Of a stretch of 64,000 bases of DNA, positions 11,801-23,300 are shown in pieces. The stretch lies in contig PJRA01000508.1 in NCBI GenBank assembly GCA_016987375.1, forward strand, positions 1,361,598 to 1,425,597. The letters run 5' to 3'. Within the stretch, counting starts at the first letter, position 1. Every line of letters starts with the position of its first letter. This DNA is from Brachionus koreanus (taxonomy: Eukaryota; Rotifera; Eurotatoria; Ploima; Brachionidae). The notes under the pieces were generated by a model, which made no database searches, was not told the DNA's origin, and saw only the letters and a program-made list of their open reading frames with translations. The position numbers were made by a program, and so were the translations under genes.

Positions 11801-12712
11801 ACTTAAAAGCTTTTAGCTACTTTTTTGAGGCTTTTTAGAAAAAAAAAGTCATAAGGCCTCGGAGAGTTAAGAAAAAAATTCTTTAAAATCGTGATAAAAT
11901 TAAGTATCTACATTTTACAATTTAAAACTTTTGCATTACAAAAAAAATATTTTTTATTTTTGTAGACTTTAAATGACTTTTGCACTAATTTGCCATTATT
12001 TTTGCTCAACAATTTACATTGTTTCGTATTTTTTAAAAATTATCACTAATAAAATTTAAATGGATTCAATTTTAAATAGAATTTAAATTTTCATATTTTA
12101 AAGATCAATCTTGTTAGTAAAAGTAATGTGCTTGAAAATCTAAAAGAAAACATGAGAAACTTTTATCAGAATAAGGTTTATTTTAAAATTAATTAATACA
12201 ATTTTTTAATAAAATTTTAATTACTAGCCTGAAAAATATCGAGTGACTAATCTAGAAAAAAATTGTATTTATGCTTATCAAAATGAAGACTTTGAGTGTT
12301 TTAGAGTTCAATTTTGCGGAAAAATTCATAACTATGTAATCTTTAATTTAAATTTAAAAAATAAAAAATTTTATATTTTCAAAAAAAGGCAAAAGTTTAT
12401 TTCGTCGATGACGGATATTACGATGCAGTTAAAATAAAAAATTTATTTTTTCTAAAAGAAAAATTCACTCAGCTTCAATCCATGGCAATTAAGGCCAAAC
12501 TAGCAAATATTGAATGCAATCAAGGCAATATTTGGTCAATAGAAGCAAGAAATTATTTTTTCAAACTGGCTGATAAATCAAAAGTGTTTAAATCATCAAT
12601 TGTAAAGTACATTCCTCAGGAAAACTCTTTTGAAATCGAATTGAGTGACAACTCAATCGGTTTATTGAGTGATGCCATGGTGCAAGCCAAATATGCAATA
12701 CCAAAAATTTAA
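8801..12712 (+). CDS. LOTUS + triple Tudor domain protein (TDRD7/TDRD5-like), about 784 aa
   Basis: Germ-granule type protein. Relatives (TDRD7, TDRD5, Tejas, Tapas) work in piRNA and nuage biology, with LOTUS binding Vasa-type helicases and Tudor domains binding methyl-arginine. Twelve exons: 8801-8882, 8941-9046, 9097-9540, 9586-9738, 10360-10568, 10615-10714, 10776-11057, 11118-11222, 11275-11643, 12104-12175, 12228-12335, 12389-12712. One LOTUS domain fills residues about 5-90 (MRAICSSEKGPTLL; VPFKILGFNSLTELLESQ). Three Tudor modules follow. Tudor 1 has IRVQIKNF and HLDEGN, Tudor 2 has WYRVKYI and LFVDFGNKD, Tudor 3 has FRVQFCGK and VYFVDDGYYD. Joined exons are 2354 nt, one short of a multiple of three: the frame breaks at the 17-A run 9184-9200, and 18 A would restore it across exon 3. 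TDRD7 usually has three LOTUS domains, so this is a reduced form or a distinct subfamily. Confidence 0.88.
9184..9200 (+). other. 17-A homopolymer at a reading-frame break
   Basis: Upstream the LOTUS-side frame is open through SLVTGQKSK; downstream the Tudor-side frame is open through FSKYKHFQVYRQSF. The two differ by one base across this A run. Eighteen A would give one continuous exon. A sequencing or assembly slip, a polymorphism, or polymerase slippage would all look like this. Confidence 0.75.
9739..10359 (+). other. 621-bp intron of the LOTUS-Tudor gene
   Basis: This is the longest intron of the gene, splitting Tudor 1 between IKNFKDNL and FECFHLDEGN, both sides in phase 0. Donor GTAATT, acceptor TTTTTAAG. 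No coding exon or repeat was seen inside. The other introns are mostly 45-61 bp, apart from a 460-bp one at 11644-12103. Confidence 0.6.
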
Positions 12713-12882
12713 ATTCTATTAATTTTTTCTTAATTTAAGCTGTTATTCAGAACTTTTTTTTAAATGATTTAAAAAATTAAAATGTTAAATTTCTTAGACC
12801 ATTAATAAAATTGTTTTTTTTTTTACTTGAAAAATAAAGTTAATTATAAAATTATATTTAAATTTATTGTTTAATTAGAATT

Positions 12883-14565
12883 TTAAATTGACGGTGGGGG
12901 TGGAAAAGGAAAGGCTGTCGGTGGAAATGGAGGAAAAGGTGGAAAAAATAGCGCAGTTGGAGGTATAGGTGGTGGTGGAAAAGGAAAGTTGTATACAAAT
13001 GCATCTGTTTGAGTTTGATGTATTTCTTTCTTCTCAAAATTTTCTTGAGCTTCGTCATTTTTATTTTTTCTTTTCTTTTTTTTCTTTTTCGCCGAGCCTT
13101 CATATGACTCGGGTGGTGCAAACAGTTTGTTTCTTTCTTTGCGCAGCTTTTCAACATGACGAGTCCACATTTTTTCTTCTATTATTCTTTTATTTAAGAA
13201 TGTAAAAAATTTAAATTCTATAAATACTCAATTTTGGTTTATCCCATTCTCGTTCCAAAAAAGGCCTTTGAATATTTGGTTTATTAAATTCTAAACTGTC
13301 CAAATTATCGTTTGATTCATTCTTAGTTTCTAATAAATCAGGATTTTCGAGCATCTTTTCCAACTCTTTGATTTCTGTTTCTATTTCTTCTTGTTCTTTT
13401 TCAAATTCTGTGCATAAGTCTATATTTTGATTCAAGATTATTATTTTTGAAACTTAATATTAATCAACCTTTAATTTGTTCCAACGAATATCCAAACTTA
13501 AGAAGCCTCTTCTGTTTTACTTTTGATAATCGTTTAACAAGAACTTTATCACGTTGTAACTTGTGAATTTCATTTAAAACTCGTCTTGATTTACTCTTAA
13601 AATCATTTTATTTTAAAACATAAATTATTTTTTTAATTTCTTGCTTCTTTTTCAATGTTTTTGAAAAATTCCATTTGTGATTTTCTTTCGCTTTCGTCTC
13701 GCGAAAACTGATAATTCCCAACACCCATATTTCTGATTTCTAGATCATTTTTCTTAAAACCAATTACAAATAAAACATTTATTGATTACCATTAAAACGA
13801 ATATCTTGATAATGTATGGTTTGTTTGTCCAAGTTTTGTAAAGATTCTTTTTTCCATTTATCCTTAAGGGATTTATTATATTCTTCTTCATCAATTTTTT
13901 GCTTAAGATTTAAGCTAATGATAAAAATTAAATGCAACTAATAGCAATTAAATATTTCCAGTTACTGTTCAGTTTCCATGTCGCCATTAGTTTCCTCCAC
14001 AACTTTTTGATCGAAATTAACCAAAAATATCTCATCATCTCCTTCCTCTTAAAAATTGTTTTTAGAAATGTATTAATTCTTATCTGTTTTTAAATTACCA
14101 GTTTTTTTTTTACCACTAATTACATCTTCATAATACTTTGCCTTTGATTCAAGCACTTTTCTGTATTTTAAAATAAATTTAATTTCTAATTTTGATTAAA
14201 TTTCAATTTAACTTTGATTTTTCAAGTATTCTTTCTTCATTATCTTCATCTTTGTTTTCTGTGTTTTTTGAAGATTTTGGCTGAGCTGGTGCTTCTTTTT
14301 TTTTGCCCCATTTCGACTGAGTCTGTTAAAAGAATCAAAAATAGTCTAAAATACCCAAATTACAACTTAATACTTTATTTGTTTCGTATACATCTTTAAT
14401 TTCCAATACTGATTGCTTTTTTTGTCTTAATTCCTCTTGTTTATTCAAAAGCTCAGCTTTTAAACTGACTATCTGAAAAAAAAGTTTTAAATACCACTTT
14501 TTTATAACTTTAAGATAAAATACCGATGATAGATCTAATTTCAACTTTTTTGTTTCATTTGTCAT
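12883..14565 (-). CDS. CCDC174: CCDC174 homologue, 409 aa
   Basis: Coiled-coil nuclear protein; the human protein is linked to the exon junction complex. Ten exons on the minus strand: 14565-14524, 14472-14374, 14322-14213, 14160-14099, 14047-13966, 13914-13790, 13739-13645, 13595-13469, 13419-13228, 13178-12883, total 1230 nt. The N-terminus has the coiled-coil start SLKAELLNKQEELRQKK and a TQSKWGKKK stretch. The most diagnostic block is IHYQDIRFNEIRNMGVGNYQ followed by FSRDESERKSQM, which mirrors the vertebrate core. The C-terminal part keeps PFLEREWDK and LRKERNKLFAPPESY, then runs into a Lys-rich and Pro/Phe-rich tail. Most introns are 49-52 bp. One of them, 13644-13596, appears to use a GC donor. 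The gene is convergent with the LOTUS-Tudor gene, 170 bp apart. Confidence 0.88.
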
Positions 14566-15630
14566 TTTAATTTTTTTATCAAAAATTTTTTATTTTATAA
14601 CTTCGGTATAAATATTTAAAATTAAAAAAAAAATTTCTTCAAAGCAAAACTTTCTTTCAAAAATGTCAGATATTTTTTTAGGCGAAAACGAATACAGTCA
14701 AGGTCATTCACAGAACCATCCTGATCATGTATTTTTTACCAAATTTTTTTCACTTTCATTCTGTTTGAAAGCCTCTTGTATTTCTGATTGAAAATATAGT
14801 TGAAATCAGCAGCAGACTTACAGAGTAAAAGTTTTTTAAAATCTCTTTTTTCATGGTTTTAATTTACTTTATGCCAGTATGTATTTCTATTTTTAAATGT
14901 AGTACCTATCATTGCTTACAGTCCAAAAAAATGAGGTTTTTGGTAAAAGATAAAAAAAATTTCTTTTTTTCAAAATTTGGAAAAATTTTTTATTTTAAAA
15001 AATAAAAAAATCTCAATATTACTTTTGGTTTCCTACTTAAGTATACAAAGTATTTTTAATGGGTATTAAATTGACAAAAGATGAAATATTTTGAAAATGG
15101 CTCTTTTTGGTCCCATTTACTTTTCATTAGTTTTTGAAAGTAGAATTTAAATAATATATTTAGTTTAATAAAACATTCTGATCTTACATAAATCATACAT
15201 AAATTAATAAAAGTAGTAATAAAAATAAAATTAAAGAAATTTTAGAATAATCAAATCATGCAAAAATTTGAGGTTCTAACATATTCATGTTTTGAAGATA
15301 TAAAAATTTGCAAAATACTTAATTTAAAAAAATCAAATCTATTATAATTTTTAGTTTTTTAAACTTTTTGGCTTTATAAATGAACTAATTATACCATTTA
15401 TTTTATGATAATTTTCTATCACCAAAAAAAATATTCTAAAAATTTAAAAGATGAAATTTAAAGCTTTCTATTTTACGCAATTATTAAAATGATTTTTTGA
15501 GGTTAAGATTATTAATATTTATGAGAAAAAAATTAACTCAATATAATTGTGTGATAAAATGTTTCAATTTAGATTAAAACATAAAAAATTTTTATTTATT
15601 TTAAAAAATATTTAAATTTTATATGATATA
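14566..15630. promoter_or_regulatory. Divergent intergenic region, CCDC174 / sulfotransferase
   Basis: About 1.1 kb between two divergently transcribed starts, so it must hold both promoters. No open frame of note and no repeat was recognised. No specific promoter element can be assigned. Confidence 0.4.
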
Positions 15631-16664
15631 ATGGATTTTGAGGTTGAACAATTTGAACACGTCGAAGTTGACGGAACAAAATATGGGATGAAAATTCGAG
15701 ATGGAATTTATTTACCTAATGGAGTGAATAATTTGTCCTATTCGAAAAACTTCAAGCTGAGAGACGATGACATTTTTTTATCTAGTTTTCCCAAATCAGG
15801 TTAAAAAATTCTAATGATCGAAAAAACATAATGTCTATTTATAAATTATTAAAGGAACGACTTGGACTAATGATCTTGTATGGCTTATAACTCATAATTT
15901 AGACTATGAAAGGTCAAAAATAGAAAATAAATTTTTATGGTTAGATCCTGGAATTCCACCTAATATAATTGATGATGCTGATTCTCCGCGATTGTTTAAA
16001 AACCACTTGCCACTTCAATTTTTGCCTGATGACATACAATCAGAAAAAATAAAAAAAATTTATGTTGTTCGTAATCCTAAAGATATGCTTGTGTCAACTT
16101 TTCACTTTTATAAAAAGCTTGTAAAAGATGAATTCACAGGAGATTTTCAAAATTTGATCGACCTTTTTGAACAAGGAAAAAGTAAAACCATTACATAAAA
16201 CTTTTTATAAAAATATTGATTTTTTTAAAATTAAGCATGGTATGGTCCATGGTGGTCTCACGTGAACTCGTTTACCAAACTTCCGAATACATTTATAATT
16301 ATGTATGAAGATTTAATAAAAGTAGAATTTATAAGACTTTTAACAAATTTTATTTGTATAATTTAAATTTTAGAATGCACATAAAACAATCAAATCATTA
16401 GGTGAATTTTTAGGGAAAAATTTGACTGATTCAGAGATAAAATTTTTAATTGAATGCACTTCATTTAAAAAAATGAAAGAAACTGAGAAAGAATTTAAAA
16501 ATGATGACCGACATGTTGATAAATTTAAATCTGATTTAGTATTTTTTCGAAAAGGAGAAATCGGAGACTGGAAAAATTATTTCGATGAAGAGATGTCAAA
16601 AAAAGTAGATGATGTTGTAACAAATAGACTAGAATTTGAAGTTAATTTTGTTTACGAAAATTAA
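15631..16664 (+). CDS. Cytosolic sulfotransferase, 290 aa
   Basis: Transfers a sulfuryl group from PAPS to small hydroxylated substrates in the cytosol (SULT1-type fold). Four exons: 15631-15799, 15855-16181, 16236-16321, 16374-16664, total 873 nt, with introns of 55, 54 and 52 bp. The 5'-phosphosulfate loop PKSGTTW is at residues 54-60 and is split by intron 1. The catalytic His sits in FKNHLPLQFLP. The 3'-phosphate motif is VVRNPKDMLVSTFHFYK. WYGPWWSHVNSF and the C-terminal RKGEIGDWKNYF are also present. Length is normal for the family (280-300 aa) and there is no signal peptide or membrane segment. Substrate cannot be predicted. Confidence 0.95.
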
Positions 16665-16870
16665 TTTTTAAAAAAATAATAAACTAGAAAAAATTATTTT
16701 AAATTTCTTCTAATAAAATTTATTGTTTCTTTATTATTAAATAAAACAATGATGCATTAATGATTATATTATTATATTTTTTATATTTTTTTGACAAAAT
16801 TCTCTTCAAAATTTTACCCCTCGTTTTTTAATAAGAAAAATATACTACTTAGGTTAAGCAAAAATTTTAT

Positions 16871-17126
16871 ATAACGGGTGAGTGTTTTTGTTTTTACAAT
16901 AATAAATATAAAGAAAAAATCAAGGCCGGGGACAATCTCTTTAAAGAGTACCAGGTCCACCTGAAAGCCTAGAGCACCCATGCAATGCACTAATCAAAAA
17001 CCAAACTTAAAAAAAATACATAGTTAATATGTTTATAAGCTTGTAAAATTCAGCCTTGTCCGATTTTCTGATCATGTTAAAATCTTGATTTGAATATCTT
17101 GCAAAACAATACGACTCACCCGTTAT
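16871..17126. mobile_element. MITE-like element with 13-bp terminal inverted repeats
   Basis: The segment starts ATAACGGGTGAGT and ends with its exact reverse complement ACTCACCCGTTAT. Partial symmetry continues inward through T-rich sequence. The 256-bp interior has no open frame and includes a patch of higher GC around 16923-16984 (GGCCGGGGACAATC). It lies in the spacer between the sulfotransferase and the TPR-TIR gene. A target-site duplication could not be fixed because both flanks are T-rich. Confidence 0.7.
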
Positions 17127-17335
17127 TTTTTCAGGTTAATGCTAAACTTTCTAATTTAATAAATTTGAGAAAAATTTTTTTTATTATTTTATTAAAAGAT
17201 TGCGATTGAGTCTAAAAGCTTAATAAAAAAAAATTTAAGCATGTAAATAATAAAAAAACATGTCAAAAAAAATGTCTTGTGTAATTTTTAGATTTTTATT
17301 TGATTCAAGATTAATCTATAAGATATTTTAATCAT

Positions 17336-20300
17336 TTAATTAGAAAAAATAAAATCAATTATTGAAATAATTAAATTTGCAAACGCTTGGCTATTGAAAA
17401 GTGTTTCTTCATCATAATTTTTCAACTCAGTCAAATCAAAAAATTTAGTATTTTGATTATCTTTTGAAATAATTGCAGCAATATTTTTAAAATCCGTAAG
17501 CGAAAATTCAATTTTATATTTGTTCATTTGCTCATTTTTATAACCAGTTGGATAACTAAGAATTATTGGTAGTATTTCTAAGCTATCCTCAACCGCTTCT
17601 TTAGTCTCAAATTGCCCTATTTCGGATGCATCGTAGTCCGCTGTCAAAAAGTTCAAAAATAAATCTGATTTTTTCAAAGCTTTCAAATCTTCATTCTTAT
17701 TAGCCATTGCCATTGTGAAATTTTCTTTACTCAAATAGCATTTAAGGCCTAATTTTGTCAAAAAGTTGTATATAGCCAATACTTTTTCTTTTGAACTAAT
17801 ATTATAGGATAAATAAATTCGATTAGAATCTTTATCACTATTCAAAATTTGGCTGATCATTTCTCTTAATTTTGGAATCCATTTTTCTCTCTCATCTTTT
17901 AAACCAAAAATAACATATGTTTGAAATATGGCCAAATGTTTTTTTTCTAAATATGTTTTTGGATCTTCACTGTTCTCTTGACTCTTTTCAAGCAGTTCAG
18001 CGCACTCAATAGCGTTTTTGTAGGCTTCTAAATGATTGGGATTTATAGATATTTGTTTCAAAAAATCTATCAGGGCTCTTTCTATGTCTGGCTGTGACAT
18101 GTATCGGTGGATAAGACCTCTTTGATAGTAAACATCAGCTATTTTTTTAACTAAAGCTTGGTGTGCTTGGTCAAATTCATCAATTACTTGAGAGAATTCT
18201 AAGAGGGCCTTGTCTAAAATATTTAATCGTTTGTAGCACAAACCTAAATAAAATTTGAGCAATAAATTTTGCTTTGGTTGAATCTCTTCTAAAATTTGCA
18301 AACACTCCGAATATTTTTCTGAATAGAAATAGCAAATTGCAATTTTAAAGCTATACTTCTGATTATTCTCCAAATCAGATCCGAAAAATTCATTGAAATA
18401 GTCAAAACTGGTTTCGGCATATGACTTTGATTTGGTTAAAATTGTCAAATCAAAATAAATATTTCCCAATAAAAGACTCAATTCTGTTTTATTTTGATCA
18501 AAGCAACTTGAATTCATTATCTCTTCTTTTACAGTCTCTATAATAGATAACAATTTAGTCTCATAAATTTGCTTCAAGCTCTCTCTAGTTTCATTTATTT
18601 TGCGCCTCAGAACATAAAAGTTAGCATGAACTTGATAAAATTTGCTTAGAATCAAGCATTTACTGTTATTTGAACCAGATAAGTTAAATTTTTCAAGCAA
18701 ATTAGCTGCTTCTTCATATTTTCTTTGGGCATATAGAACAACACCATTTACAAAATCAATTTCTTTAGTGCTACTAAATGCTGCTTTTGAAATAAATTTG
18801 TAGTCAATTGATTTAAAAAATTGACCATTTAATGTGTTAACTGTTTTTTGTTTGGGCAATTGCACTTCATCATTGAATATTTTCTTTGAAATACCAGTCC
18901 ATAATTTAAAAAGACTTGAATAGAAATGATACATGCCATCTTTAACAAAGCATATGTGTTCGATTTGTTCAATTTGTGCAGATAGCTTTTCAAAATCATT
19001 GAAACTGGACCAAAAAAGACTGGATATTATGTAGGCCTGATAGTCATTAATGTAGTCTGACATGCCGTAATTAGAAATATTTTTTATTACCAAAGAAAAT
19101 GTTTTTATGATGTGTTCATAATTTTCTTGTTTGTAATGAATGGATATTTGACACAGAATTGATTTTTCGTAAAAACCACTGTTGTTATGCACTTTTTTCA
19201 AATTTTCCAATGAAGCGTCATACTTTTCCAAATTCATGTAACTAACACCCATTAAGTAGAAGTATTCGGATAAATTGTTTTCTGTTGAAGAATAGAAAAA
19301 TGCTTTATTGGGCTCCTGAATTTTCAAAAGTTGCATAATACATGACTCGAATTTTTCATTTTTAAAGTGGTAAATAGCAATGTCAAAGTTAACATAGTCT
19401 AAATTTATATCTTCGCTAATATTGCTAGTTAAGCTGCTCTCCAATTGATTAACTAGCTTAGACATGTAATTTTGAATACCGGCTCTCTCCTGAGGCTCGT
19501 CATTGTCCAATAAATCAAGCTCTTTTTTATACATGTAATAGTAAGCTTCTTGTAGATGTTTTTTAGCTTGTGAATAAGAGTTCTCTTTACAGTTGGATAT
19601 AAATTTGTATAAGTCTTCCTTTGCATTAATATTGCTAAGATATAAAATTTTTGCTTTGTAAAAAAGAATCTCATAATTGGAACTAAAAAGTGACACAGCT
19701 TCTTTGGCTACAGTGAGCGAATTTTCCAAAGATTTCTCATTTTTGAATTTAATTACACTCAAATCAATTCTTAGTTTGTTGAGCATTGCAAGTTCACTTA
19801 CAATTGGCGATGAACTTTGTCTTATTCGGTCAAACAAGTCATTGAATTTAATATAATCAGGACTCAGGATGTCCGTGAATGGATTTGAGAGAATTTTCTT
19901 GGCATAACACTTCACCAATAGAATATCAATTTCATATGAGTCTCCAGAGTCATTTTTTAGTCTAGATGCAGCTATTTTTTCCAAAAAAAAAATCGACTTC
20001 TCCAATAGATCTATTTGTTTAAGCTTGTAATAGAAGAGTGCTTGAACCATTAAAGATTCAAAATAGTATTCTGAAGTGAGCTTAATTTTTTTGAATTTTT
20101 CGGTCAGACTTTCAAATTCGGCTCTAAGGGCTGTTTTTTTTTCCTGCTCATTGACTTGTTTTAGATTTTCTAAAATTGCTTTGCCGTAAAAATAGACCAA
20201 ATTGTCCTTGTGATTTTGGCTAAAAAAACTAGCTGAATGGTCGAGTTCATCAACAATTTCAGAAAATTTCTCTCTAATTTTTTGGTATTCCATTCTCTTT

Positions 20301-23300
20301 GAGAATACCATGTAGAATGCACTCAACCATTTGTACACAATGCTAGCCAAGTCAATTTCTCTTAGCAAAAAAACCGATTGAGATTTTTGACACTTTTTAA
20401 TTACTTCGTACAAATTAAGATTTTCAATTTCCGAGTCTGAATTTAGAATTGAAATAAAATTGGTCAAAAATGAGTATTCTTTTTCAAAATTTGGTCTGTG
20501 AATCTCAGCCAAGCAGTGAATACAAATTAAGTTTTTCTCCTCTCGTAAAATATTAAAGGGAAGTGAAGTACTTTCCATTATTAATTCAGGTTTTCGGTCG
20601 GATAAATAATTTTCAAATAAATTACTAACTTGCATCAACATTGACTCATCTTTATTCTCTTTGCCTATTTTAAACATTGAAATAGCCTTTAGAAATAAAA
20701 GATCACTGAGATTGACCATTACAGTTTCAAATTGTGAAACAGTATCCAAAATGTCGGCAAATTTTTTCAAATGAAACAAAGACCAAATTTTATAGTACAA
20801 AATTTTGTAAAAAGTCTGCTGAAATTTTGGCAACAAATTAAAATTTTCAAATTTAATAAAGTCTTTGCTAATAAAATCTTTAACTTCCTCTTTGTAAAGA
20901 GCTAAGAATTCATTTGATTTGAGTGTAGTTATTTTGTAATTGTCCATTGCTGATTGCTGATTACCAACACTCAAATAATAATTGCCCAAATAAAACGGAA
21001 TTTTGACCAAATATTCTTCAATTTTTACTTTCAGTTCATCATCATAGCTTTGAGTCTTGTCAAAACTCTTCAAAAAGTCAAATGCCTTGATAAAATTGCC
21101 AATTTTAAAATAGACACAAGCTAAATGAAATTTAGATTCCTCATAAAATCTACTCTCTTTTTTGACATATTTCAAATGATCAATCACTTGTAATTGATCC
21201 TTCTGGCTATTTTTGCCGAGATTCATCATTGAAAGTGCCAAATAGTAGTGCACATCACTCATCTTTAGCTCATCATTTTTGAAAAACTTTTTATCTAAAA
21301 TAGAATTGAACTGATTGTTTGAAACAAGGTAATTTTCTGCCAGATAATTAATTACAGCCTCTTGATACTCTAAATTTTCGTTATCTATCAAAAACAGATC
21401 GTCGTCTTCAATTGCGTAATTAGACATTTCGTCCCTAACGTTTCTAAGCATGTCCATTGAATTTAGATAAATTTTCGAGTCCGTTTTGTCCGGATAGCTC
21501 AGGTAAATAATCGACTTTATGTATCTTAAATTAAGAATTTTGTTCTTGCCAGGACTTTGGTTGGTGTTTTTTGATATGGTGAAAAAATTTTGAATAGACT
21601 TGATGGCCTCATCACAGCAATGCTTGGTCTCATCTGAACTCAAATTTTCCGATGTTATTATTTTGTATAGGCAAAGAGCTTGTACGTAGTAAAAGAAGAT
21701 ACTTTGAGGAAAATTTTTGATGCAGTGATCTTTGAGGAATTTTCTCAATTCATCGAATTCACTTAAATAATATAAAGAAAGAGATTTTTTCTCCAAAGCT
21801 TGTATGACTGTTGGGTTAAAGTTTTTTAAATCATAGTTGTATTCAGACAAAAACTGGTTGCATACTTCAAGTGTAAACGAAAAATACTCATTCCATTTTC
21901 CATGAGAGTTGCCCTTGAAGTAATCCATAGCTAGCTTGTAATTTGATTCAATCAAATAATGAGATAAATCAGAAAATTCTTCCTTGTCCTTGTAATCAGT
22001 TGATATTTCTTTGAATTTTTTAATGGCTCGAACAAAGTCTGGCTCTTTTTTATTGCACAAGCATATTCCAATATAATATCGGGCCAGTTCAATTTTGGGC
22101 ACTTGTTTGGACAAGTCGTCGTCGCTTGGTTTATATTTGTTAAAGTATTCAGTAGCATTTTTGTAGTCCTCTAGCTTATATTTTGAATATCCGAGATAAA
22201 AATTTACCTCATTGGCTTTTTTCTCATTTTTTAACTTAAAAGATTTGACCAAAGTAAACAGCATTTCAAACGATTTTTCATACATATCAATGTCATTTAG
22301 ATTAACTGCTAGATAATAAATCAAATCGTATACATCAAATTCTCTAAAGGAGGGAAATTTTTTGGTCAATTCGTCAATTTGGGATCGCTTGAGACATTCG
22401 TTTACTATTTGTTTGACATCCGATTTATCCGAAAGTATATCTGGATTTTTGTAATACAAAATTTCCGTAAAAATTCTTATGCCATCTTCATATCTAGCAT
22501 AGTGTTTTGTTGTCAAAACACTGGCTAGATAAAATTTACTTGTTAATTTTATTTCAATGTCAAAATTTTTAAAAAATTCTCTTAATAAACTTTTATTTTT
22601 ATTTTTTTCAATTGAAATTATATGCTCCATAAAGTATTTGTACGCACTTTCCAAATAAGTGTCAGATTTGAACTTGAAGAATAGAACCATTGAAGACATG
22701 GCATATAGGAACATGAAATCTGAATATTTTTCATGCTTAGAAAAAAGTTCTTCTTTTAGGAAAGAGTACAATTGTTCGTATTTTTCAGCATAGTACAAAC
22801 ACCATGTGCGAATTACCAATATTTCAAAATAAATATCGTCAAGCTGGTCATAGTTCTTCTCCTCCAAAAGCGAATCAGCTTTTTCTATTAGCTTTAAAAT
22901 CGGACTGTGCGAATTAATGCTTTTTTTGAGTAAGTCGGGCTTGGTCAAGTGAAACAAAGTCTTTATTAAATAGTAATTTAGATTGTCTTTTAGATCCAAG
23001 TCATAAAATTCCTTCTCTTCTAATGATTTAAATTGACTTAGTGCAAGATCAAATTTTTTCTTCTTATATTGTATGAGACCTATTTGAAAGCGACTCTCAT
23101 TAGAATAATTATATCTACGTTTAACATTCTCAAAGTGTTCCAATGCTTCGTCCCATTTATTTTCTTTATTTTGACATATTAATCCACGATAGAAATTTAT
23201 TCCATTCAATATATTTAGCTTATTTTTTTGAGTTATTTTAATAGATTGGTTACTCATTGAACTTTGAGAACTTGTCATGGCATTTTGGTTTAGACTTGAA

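Noticed and set aside
12969..13205. 78-codon + strand frame, Phe/Ser-rich
   Set aside because: It is the antisense of the last CCDC174 exon, whose Pro/Phe and Lys-rich tail leaves the opposite strand open.
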